From assembly GCA_002315495.1 (NCBI GenBank), contig DCGJ01000101.1, positions 1 through 5,146 on the forward strand: a stretch of DNA of 5,146 bases, given 5' to 3'. Under the pieces are notes generated by a model. It was given only the letters and a program-made list of their open reading frames with translations. It did not search any database and was not told the DNA's origin. Shown one piece after another: positions 1 through 5,146 of the stretch. The position numbers and the translations under genes are program-made. The DNA is from Lachnoclostridium sp. UBA1781 (lineage in GTDB: Bacteria > Bacillota > Clostridia > Lachnospirales > Lachnospiraceae). Each line of letters opens with the position of its first letter. Position 1 is the stretch's first letter.

Positions 1-1154
1 TCACCCTGAACGACCTTGCCGGAGAGTGGATTGATAAGACCGAGGAGGCTCTTTAAGAGCGTTGTCTTACCGATACCGTTGGCGCCCTTTAAGATCAGCT
101 TCTCGCCGCGCTCCACATGAAGCTTTAACGGCTTGGAAAGCGGGTCGTCGTAACCAATGACCAAATCTTCCGTCTCCACAACCACTCGGCTCGGAACGCG
201 CGCCTCCTTAAAGTTAAACTCCGGCTTCGGCTTATCCTTTGCAAGCTCAATTACGTCCATCTTGTCCAGCTTCTTCTGGCGGGACATTGCCATATTTCTT
301 GTGGAAACACGGGCTTTATTTCTCGCAACAAAATCCTTCAGTTCCTTAATCTCCTGCTGCTGACGCTCATAAGCCGCCTCATTCTGGGCACGTCGCATTG
401 CATAGACCTCCTGGAACTTGTCGTAATCGCCTACATAACGTGTCAGCGTTCCGTTATCCATATGATAAATGAGGTTAACGACACGATTCAAAAACGGAAC
501 ATCATGGGAAATGAGAATAAACGCATTTTCATAATCGTTCAGGTAACGCTCCAGCCACACAATATGCTGGGTATCCAGGTAGTTCGTCGGCTCGTCGAGA
601 AGCAAAATGTCCGGCTTCATAAGCAGAAGCTTTGCCAGCAGAATCTTCGTTCTCTGTCCACCGGAAAGTTCCGTTACATCACGGTCCAGACCGATATCAT
701 CGAGCCCGAGCGCGTGCGAAACCTCCTCAATCTTCTGCTCAATGTTATAGAAATCGTGCTGCTCCAAGAGTTCCTGAAGAACAGCCAGTTCTTCCATCAG
801 GCGGTTCATCTCGTCTTCGTCTGCCTCGCCCATCTTATCGCAGATTTCGTTCATTTCGGTTTCCCACTCGTACATTTTGGAAAATGCGCCGGCCAACACA
901 TCGTGGATGGTCATGCCCTTCTCCAATACCGTGTGCTGATCGAGATAACCAACCTCCACGTGCTTGTTCCACTCAATCGTTCCCTCATCCGGCTGAAGCT
1001 TGTGGGTAATAATGTTAAAGAAGGTGGATTTTCCTTCGCCATTTGCACCAACCAGACCGATATGCTCGCCCTTCAAAAGTCGAAAGGACACATCCGTCAG
1101 GATTGCACGGTCACCAAATCCATGGGATAAATGCTCAACATTTAAGATACTCAT
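1..1154 (-). CDS. ABC-F family ATP-binding protein (translation-associated ATPase), 3' end outside window
   Basis: This is a soluble ABC protein with two ATPase domains in one chain and no membrane segment. ABC-F proteins of this kind bind the ribosomal E site and modulate the peptidyl-tRNA, rather than transporting a substrate. The 384 visible residues show Walker A (GANGEGKST, about 36-44), the Q-loop (GYLDQH, about 69-74), an arm-like charged helical insert (about 92-145), the ABC signature LSGGQ (163-167), Walker B with the catalytic glutamate (DILLLDEPTNYLD, 182-194) and the H-switch ISHD (215-218). A basic interdomain linker that would form the P-site tRNA interaction region follows (about 240-312), then the second domain with Walker A GANGIGKTT (357-365). 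The frame is open to the window edge; family members usually exceed 500 residues, so about a quarter is missing. The ATG at 1154 has GAGGT four bases upstream. The short linker and standard motifs suggest a housekeeping YkpA/YbiT/EttA-like member rather than an antibiotic-resistance ABC-F. The exact subfamily is not certain. Confidence 0.95.
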   Translation of the reverse strand, partial: MSILNVEHLSHGFGDRAILTDVSFRLLKGEHIGLVGANGEGKSTFFNIITHKLQPDEGTIEWNKHVEVGYLDQHTVLEKGMTIHDVLAGAFSKMYEWETEMNEICDKMGEADEDEMNRLMEELAVLQELLEQHDFYNIEQKIEEVSHALGLDDIGLDRDVTELSGGQRTKILLAKLLLMKPDILLLDEPTNYLDTQHIVWLERYLNDYENAFILISHDVPFLNRVVNLIYHMDNGTLTRYVGDYDKFQEVYAMRRAQNEAAYERQQQEIKELKDFVARNKARVSTRNMAMSRQKKLDKMDVIELAKDKPKPEFNFKEARVPSRVVVETEDLVIGYDDPLSKPLKLHVERGEKLILKGANGIGKTTLLKSLLGLINPLSGKVVQG

Positions 1155-1158
1155 ACGA

Positions 1159-1163
1159 ACCTC
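1159..1163 (-). promoter_or_regulatory. Ribosome binding site of the ABC-F gene
   Basis: GAGGT on the minus strand lies four bases before the ATG at 1154, a slightly short but workable spacing. It supports that ATG as the start, as does the protein beginning MSILNVEHLS, which leads directly into the first strand of an ABC domain. Confidence 0.7.
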
Positions 1164-1181
1164 ACAAAAAATAAACTTCTC

Positions 1182-1212
1182 AAAAAATCAGGAGGCCGTT
1201 AACCTCCTGATT
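1182..1212 (-). terminator. Rho-independent terminator after the DUF1015 gene
   Basis: On the minus strand the ten-base arm AATCAGGAGG (1212-1203) and its perfect complement CCTCCTGATT (1195-1186) flank a seven-base loop (1202-1196). A run of six T (1187-1182) follows, the first two of which pair in the stem. The hairpin starts 14 bases after the DUF1015 stop codon, as expected for the end of the argS-membrane protein-DUF1015 unit. On the plus strand the hairpin is followed only by TTCTAC, so it should act in one direction only. Confidence 0.9.
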
Positions 1213-1226
1213 CTACATGTCATGAA

Positions 1227-2468
1227 TTAAGACAGCTTGTGAATAAAGATACCGCTACGAAGCTTCGGCTCAAACCAGGTAGACTTCGGAGGCATCAACA
1301 GGCCTGCGTCCGATACCGCAAACAACTCCTGAATGGAAGTTGGATACATGGAAAATGCGACCTTCATATCCAGATTACATCTTCTTACCAACTCACCGGT
1401 TCCGCGAATGCCACCGATGAAATCAATGCGCTTGTCTGTTCTCGGATCGCCGATTCCAAGAAGCGGAGCCAAAAGATTATCCTGCAAAATAGATACGTCC
1501 AGTGTCTTTACCGGGTCAGACTCATCGTAGGTGCCCTTCTTTGCGGTCAGGCAGTACCATTTACCACTAAGAAGCATACCAAAGCTGCCCTTTGCTTCCG
1601 GATCATAAATATCACCGGACTTCTCAACGATATCAAACTTCTCGGAAACCTTTGCCATATATTCTTCTTCGCTCAGACCATTCAGATCCTTTACAACACG
1701 ATTGTATGGCATAATCATCAGCTGGTCTTCCGGGAACAAAACGGAGAGGAAGAAATTAAACTCTTCGGTACCGTCATAATTTCCTGCAGCAGCTCTTCTT
1801 TTAAGACCAACCTTAACTGCGGAAGCAGCACGATGATGTCCGTCTGCAATGTAGATCTCCTGTGTTGCAGCAAACTGCTCCTGAATCGTAGCAAGCTGTG
1901 CGTCGTCTGCAATTCTCCAGACATTATGAGTGATACCGTCATCCGCGGTGAAGCCGTAGAGCATTTCCCCAGTCTTTACAGTGGATACGATCTCGGAAAT
2001 CACAGCATTTGAACGATACGCAAGGAAAATCGGGCCGGTCTGTGCATTACAGGTGTCCACGTGACGAATACGATCCTGCTCCTTGTCCTCGCGGGTATTC
2101 TCGTGCTTCTTAATGACGCCGTTTACATAATCATCAATGGATGCACATGCTACAATACCGGTCTGGGAACGACCGTTCATTATAAGCTCGTACACACAGT
2201 AGCATGGCTTGGTATCGGTCAAATACGTGCCGTCTGCTTCTCTGGCGTCCAAAAGTTCCTTTGCCTTCGCATATACTTCCGGCGCATAGATATCAGTTTC
2301 ATCCGGAAGGTTACTCTCCGGGCGGTCAATGTTCAAAAAAGAAAGTGGATCCTTGAGAGCCACTTCTTTTGCTTCCGCACGGTTATATACATCATACGGA
2401 AGTGCTGCCACGCGGGCAGCAACTTCCTGATTTGGTCTTACACATACAAAAGGTTTTACAGTAGCCAT
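1227..2468 (-). CDS. DUF1015 family protein
   Basis: This is a 413-residue soluble protein of the DUF1015 family, at the usual full length. Family features visible in order are an N-terminal VKPF segment followed by LPYDVYN (23-29), a KHENTREDKEQDR block (121-133), a GP turn (145-146), the hallmark IADGHHRAASA (207-217) and a C-terminal MPPKSTWFEPKLRSG block (392-406). The conserved His, Arg, Glu and Asp residues suggest an enzyme active site. There is no signal peptide or membrane helix, so it is probably cytoplasmic. The biochemical role is not settled: from general knowledge, relatives have been linked to serine or phosphoserine metabolism and in some Clostridia lie near serA/serC, but no such gene is visible here. 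The start is placed at the ATG at 2468, which has TGAGGT eight bases upstream. A TTG two codons earlier (2474) is too close to that site. The gene follows the membrane protein by 19 bases and is followed by a terminator. Confidence 0.93.
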   Translation of the reverse strand: MATVKPFVCVRPNQEVAARVAALPYDVYNRAEAKEVALKDPLSFLNIDRPESNLPDETDIYAPEVYAKAKELLDAREADGTYLTDTKPCYCVYELIMNGRSQTGIVACASIDDYVNGVIKKHENTREDKEQDRIRHVDTCNAQTGPIFLAYRSNAVISEIVSTVKTGEMLYGFTADDGITHNVWRIADDAQLATIQEQFAATQEIYIADGHHRAASAVKVGLKRRAAAGNYDGTEEFNFFLSVLFPEDQLMIMPYNRVVKDLNGLSEEEYMAKVSEKFDIVEKSGDIYDPEAKGSFGMLLSGKWYCLTAKKGTYDESDPVKTLDVSILQDNLLAPLLGIGDPRTDKRIDFIGGIRGTGELVRRCNLDMKVAFSMYPTSIQELFAVSDAGLLMPPKSTWFEPKLRSGIFIHKLS

Positions 2469-2476
2469 TATCAATT

Positions 2477-2482
2477 ACCTCA
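2477..2482 (-). promoter_or_regulatory. Ribosome binding site that decides the DUF1015 start
   Basis: TGAGGT on the minus strand lies eight bases before the ATG at 2468. An in-frame TTG at 2474 would leave only two bases, too few for initiation, so the ATG is chosen. The site occupies the 19-base gap after the upstream stop codon, which leaves no room for a separate promoter there and supports co-transcription. Confidence 0.75.
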
Positions 2483-2487
2483 AATCT

Positions 2488-3831
2488 TTAGAATACAACC
2501 AAGTCCTTCTTGGCAAGCTTATCCTTCTTCAGGAATCGAAGGTCATTACCGAAGCGAATCTGAATGACTTCAGCATCACTGTTATCGATAACTTCACCCT
2601 CGCCGTAGAGCTTATGAACCACCATGTCCTGCTCTCTCAACTGGTCTAAGCGGGAACGAATCAGTTCCTCCTGAGAAAGTCCTGCCTCTGCAGTCAGAGA
2701 AGAACCAATCTTACCGAAGAGCGCCTTGTCTTCATCGCTCATGTTTCTGGTAAGGCTGTTAACATAAGCGTCATCATCCTCATTCCAATCATCGGTTGCA
2801 GCTGTAATATCAACATCCGCTGCCTTGCGAGAAGCCTTCTCGGCATCCTGTCTCATCGTTTCCTTGATTGTCTTCACGTCAATATTGTCGGTGTAGTCAA
2901 GACTGTCATTGCCGGTACCGGTCGTGGTATCGTCATCACTGAAAATGCCGGACATATCAATGGTCAGCTCTTCATTATTATCCTCGGAGTTGCCACCAAA
3001 ATCATCGTCTTCCTCCGGAATATCTCCGCGGCCGACAAGCTGGCGTTTGCGATGCGTCTTTACCGCATTTTCCCAATCCTCGTCTTCTTCGCCGTCAAGA
3101 CGCTCCATCGAGTTATTGTTCGTGTAGCGCTTCATCTCTTCTTCCAGACGATCTTCCTCCCTCTTGGAAAGAATCGTATAAACGATGATAACGACAATTA
3201 CGATAACACAAAGAGCTACGATATACTTCCAAGGAGTTCCCTTCGTGCTGTCTTCTACCATTTCCTTTGTAGGATTATCAAGTGCAGCACCGGTAGGTGT
3301 CGGCTCAACCGTTTCTTCCTCCGGGGTCGGAGTCGGAGTATCGGTCGGTTCCGGCGTCGGGGTTGGGGTAAAGGTTACCTGTGCACCACGCTCCAAACGT
3401 CCATCCCATACATAACCGGAAACTTCTTCGCCGTCAAAGGTCAGCTTGACATGATACCAATGGTCCAGGTCAGCGTCCTTACTCTCACCGATAACGGTAA
3501 CCTCGGTTCCCTTTGCAAGTGTAACGGATTTTCCGGCGCTGGTCGTTACCTTATCATAAGCCTTGGTACCCGGTCCCTGATATACATTGGAATTGTCCTT
3601 GGTAATGACACCGGTGTAGTAGCCGGTAACATACTGGTCCGCATTTACATAGTCCAAAGAATTGGTTGGTGTCGGCTGTGCCTCCGGAGCCTCAATCGCA
3701 ATGTCTTCTGCGTCCTCGCCCTCCGCTGCCATTGCTCTCATCTGCGTGTAGACAAACGTCATCGCGATGATTGCAAATGCAAGCAAAAGCATGCCTAAAA
3801 TCAATTTGTTCGTTTTCGTATTGTTCCTCAT
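2488..3831 (-). CDS. Two-pass membrane protein: SH3b-like domain outside, acidic cytoplasmic region, PcrA/UvrD-type Tudor-like C-terminus
   Basis: I do not recognise this 447-residue protein as a named gene. Visible parts in order: a basic N-terminus and hydrophobic segment (about 9-29) that could be a signal anchor or a signal peptide cut near AMAA (33-36); an SH3b-like region (about 68-152, with SNVYQGPG, KGTEVTVIG, HWYHVKL and SGYVWDGRL); a Pro/Thr/Glu stalk (154-180); a strong membrane helix (about 202-221) followed by SKREEDR; a long Asp/Glu-rich, probably disordered region (about 224-395); and a compact C-terminus (about 402-447) with the VVHKLYGEGEVI pattern. Charge distribution places the SH3b domain and stalk outside and the acidic region inside the cell. 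SH3b domains often bind cell wall, so wall sensing or anchoring is possible, but this is inference. An in-frame ATG at 3888 would overlap argS; the ATG at 3831 has GAGGGG seven bases upstream and begins just before the hydrophobic segment, so it is preferred. Confidence 0.88.
   Translation of the reverse strand: MRNNTKTNKLILGMLLLAFAIIAMTFVYTQMRAMAAEGEDAEDIAIEAPEAQPTPTNSLDYVNADQYVTGYYTGVITKDNSNVYQGPGTKAYDKVTTSAGKSVTLAKGTEVTVIGESKDADLDHWYHVKLTFDGEEVSGYVWDGRLERGAQVTFTPTPTPEPTDTPTPTPEEETVEPTPTGAALDNPTKEMVEDSTKGTPWKYIVALCVIVIVVIIVYTILSKREEDRLEEEMKRYTNNNSMERLDGEEDEDWENAVKTHRKRQLVGRGDIPEEDDDFGGNSEDNNEELTIDMSGIFSDDDTTTGTGNDSLDYTDNIDVKTIKETMRQDAEKASRKAADVDITAATDDWNEDDDAYVNSLTRNMSDEDKALFGKIGSSLTAEAGLSQEELIRSRLDQLREQDMVVHKLYGEGEVIDNSDAEVIQIRFGNDLRFLKKDKLAKKDLVVF
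3322..3369 (-). repeat. Low-complexity Thr-Pro codon repeat encoding an extracytoplasmic stalk
   Basis: Sixteen codons encode mostly alternating Thr-Pro with a central EPTD interruption (residues 155-170 of the membrane protein). Six-base Thr-Pro units recur in near-identical form on either side. The segment lies between the SH3b-like domain and the second membrane helix, as expected of a wall-spanning spacer. A further short PTPT (177-180) lies outside these limits. Confidence 0.75.
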
Positions 3832-3838
3832 TTCGTTA

Positions 3839-3844
3839 CCCCTC
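3839..3844 (-). promoter_or_regulatory. Ribosome binding site that decides the membrane protein start
   Basis: GAGGGG on the minus strand lies seven bases before the ATG at 3831. It sits in the 28-base gap after the argS stop codon. The alternative upstream ATG at 3888 lies inside argS and would add a 19-residue Arg-rich extension in front of an otherwise normal membrane signal. Confidence 0.75.
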
Positions 3845-3859
3845 TCTCGCCATCTCAGC

Positions 3860-5146
3860 TTACATCTTATCCGGTGCGGTAAATGCAAGCATATCGGTAC
3901 AGCTGTTCAGAATTCGAAGTGTTGTGCGGATCATCTCGACCCACTCTGCCTTTTTCTGTTCATTTTCCTCGGCCACAATCTTGTTGCCGTGATAGAACGT
4001 ATTGAGTGCATTGGACAGTTCGTAAATGTACTGGCACATCTTGTGCGGTGCCAACTCTGCCGCTGCCTTGTCAATCATATCGGAGAATCTTGCAATGGTA
4101 AGAAGCAGATTGGTCTCATCCTCACCATATTCTCTCTCCACACGCTCTCCCATCGTTACCTCTCCAACCTTTGCCAGGATGGACTTGATTCGTACCATCG
4201 TGTAAAGGATGTATGGGCCGGTATTGCCCTCAAAGGAGGTAAAGCGCTCAACGTCGAAGATGTAATCCTTGCTGGCCTGATTGGACAAATCACCGTACTT
4301 CAGTGCAGCCAAACCAACCTGCGCGGAAATCTTCTTTGCATCCTCTTCGCTCATATCGCGGTCAGCCATCTTCTTGTAAACCTCGTCCGCAATGTCACCT
4401 ACCAGGGTTTCCAGCTTCATGACACCGCCGTCTCTGGTCTTAAACGGCTTTCCGTCCTTTCCGTTCATGGTACCGAAGCCGACGAAGGTAAGCTCGGTGT
4501 CTTCCTTCACGATGCCGGTCTTTCTAGCACAACGGAAAATCTGATCAAAATAAAGGTCCTGACGCTTATCAACGACATAAATAATCTGCGCCGGGTCGAA
4601 CAGCTTCATACGCTCTACAATCGTTGCCAAATCGGTCGTGTTGTAAAGGGTTGCACCGTCCGACTTCAAAATCATACAAGGAGGAATCTCCTTCTTGTCT
4701 TCTTCGGTCTTAACATCGACAACCAAAGCGCCTTCGCTGATTCTGGTGAAGCCGCCATCCTTCATTGCCTGAATCATATCCGGAATGTACGGCTGTGCAT
4801 CGCTTTCCTTCTTCCAAAGGTCAAACTCAACCTCAAGGTTCTTATAATTCTTCTTCAGGTCTGCCATGGAAACCGTCATGATGTGCTCCCACAGTGCGTG
4901 GTAGCCTCTGTGACCGTTCTGCAGCAGGAAGGTCGCATGTCTTGCCTCTTCCTTGTAGGCTTCATTTCCTTCTGCCTTGGAAAATGCGGAAGCATACGGA
5001 TAAATCTCCTCCAACTCCGCAATCGTAAACGGTGCCTCACTCGGATATTCACCGGTAAAACTCTCGTCATAATACGGAAGGTCCGGCTTTCTTCTCTTAA
5101 GCTCGGTAATAATAAGACCAATCTGAAGGCCCCAGTCACCAAGATG
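3860..5146 (-). CDS. argS: Arginyl-tRNA synthetase, 5' end outside window
   Basis: This class Ia synthetase charges tRNA-Arg with arginine, using ATP, in the cytoplasm. The visible 428 residues are open at the window edge and start with HLGDWGLQIG, the motif that follows the HIGH signature in ArgRS. Roughly 130 to 170 N-terminal residues, including HIGH and the N-terminal tRNA-binding domain, are therefore outside. Further marks are KSDGATLYNTTDLATI (about 161-176) in the catalytic core, FKTRDGG (about 235-241) in the place of KMSKS, and the C-terminal helical anticodon-binding (DALR-type) domain with GPYILYTMVRIKSIL (310-324). The protein ends with the family-typical TAPDKM. The loss of a canonical KMSKS is normal for many ArgRS enzymes. 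An internal ATG at 5014 is not the start because homology continues upstream of it. It appears to be the first visible gene of a unit with the membrane protein and DUF1015 genes; its promoter is outside the window. Confidence 0.97.
   Translation of the reverse strand, partial: HLGDWGLQIGLIITELKRRKPDLPYYDESFTGEYPSEAPFTIAELEEIYPYASAFSKAEGNEAYKEEARHATFLLQNGHRGYHALWEHIMTVSMADLKKNYKNLEVEFDLWKKESDAQPYIPDMIQAMKDGGFTRISEGALVVDVKTEEDKKEIPPCMILKSDGATLYNTTDLATIVERMKLFDPAQIIYVVDKRQDLYFDQIFRCARKTGIVKEDTELTFVGFGTMNGKDGKPFKTRDGGVMKLETLVGDIADEVYKKMADRDMSEEDAKKISAQVGLAALKYGDLSNQASKDYIFDVERFTSFEGNTGPYILYTMVRIKSILAKVGEVTMGERVEREYGEDETNLLLTIARFSDMIDKAAAELAPHKMCQYIYELSNALNTFYHGNKIVAEENEQKKAEWVEMIRTTLRILNSCTDMLAFTAPDKM

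Noticed and set aside
462..1130. Plus-strand open frame of 222 codons opposite the ABC-F gene
   Set aside because: It lies antisense to a clear ABC-F coding region with all ATPase motifs, has no convincing ribosome binding site and shows no recognisable domain; it is a shadow frame.
1186..1212. AGGAGG within the terminator arm as a ribosome binding site or regulatory anti-Shine-Dalgarno element
   Set aside because: No start codon opening a usable frame follows at suitable distance, and the perfect stem plus T-run is fully explained as an intrinsic terminator.
1211..1216. TAGAAT as a -10 element for the ABC-F gene
   Set aside because: One mismatch to consensus, but the nearest -35-like hexamer (TTCACA, about 1239-1244) is about 22 bases away and the element overlaps the terminator stem; not good enough to annotate as a promoter.
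1239..2012. Plus-strand open frame of 257 codons opposite the DUF1015 gene
   Set aside because: Its composition (rich in Cys, Ser and Arg) looks like reverse-complement noise, and the minus strand encodes a full-length family protein with conserved motifs.
3052..3798. Plus-strand open frame of 248 codons opposite the membrane protein gene
   Set aside because: Antisense to a gene with ordered domains and a ribosome binding site; the apparent Gly/Arg and Val-rich stretches only mirror the Thr-Pro codons and the membrane helix.
4426..4446. Missing canonical KMSKS motif in ArgRS (FKTRDGG instead)
   Set aside because: Many ArgRS enzymes lack a canonical KMSKS and carry a similar sequence here, so this is not a sign of inactivation.
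4876..5142. Minus-strand open frame of 88 codons overlapping argS in another frame
   Set aside because: Arg-rich out-of-frame translation of argS; the argS frame is unbroken through the same bases and carries the HLGDWG motif.

Overview
The window is an ordinary chromosomal segment whose protein sequences look like those of Clostridia, most likely Lachnospiraceae (inference from the style of ArgRS, the ABC-F protein and the DUF1015 protein; no rRNA or other taxonomic marker is present). All four genes lie on the minus strand, so transcription runs from high to low coordinates, and coding density is above 95 percent. I see no mobile element, CRISPR array, tRNA or rRNA gene, phage gene or defence gene.

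Layout in the direction of transcription. (1) 5146-3860: arginyl-tRNA synthetase (argS), missing its N-terminus at the window edge; the visible part begins at the HLGDWG motif. (2) 3831-2488: an unrecognised two-pass membrane protein with an extracytoplasmic SH3b-like domain, a Pro/Thr-rich stalk, a second membrane helix, a long acidic cytoplasmic region and a C-terminal module resembling the Tudor-like tail of PcrA/UvrD helicases. (3) 2468-1227: a DUF1015 family protein with the GHHR motif. A strong intrinsic terminator at 1212-1182 follows. (4) 1154-1: a housekeeping-type ABC-F ATPase, cut off at the window edge shortly after the Walker A motif of its second ATPase domain.

Genes 1 to 3 are separated by 28 and 19 bases, each gap holding only a ribosome binding site, so they probably form one transcription unit ending at the terminator. 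ArgRS and the ABC-F protein both serve translation. The DUF1015 family has been linked to serine/phosphoserine metabolism, but nothing in this window tests that. No shared pathway joins the four genes clearly. The least explained item is the membrane protein, because a PcrA-type Tudor-like tail on a membrane-anchored SH3b protein is an uncommon combination.
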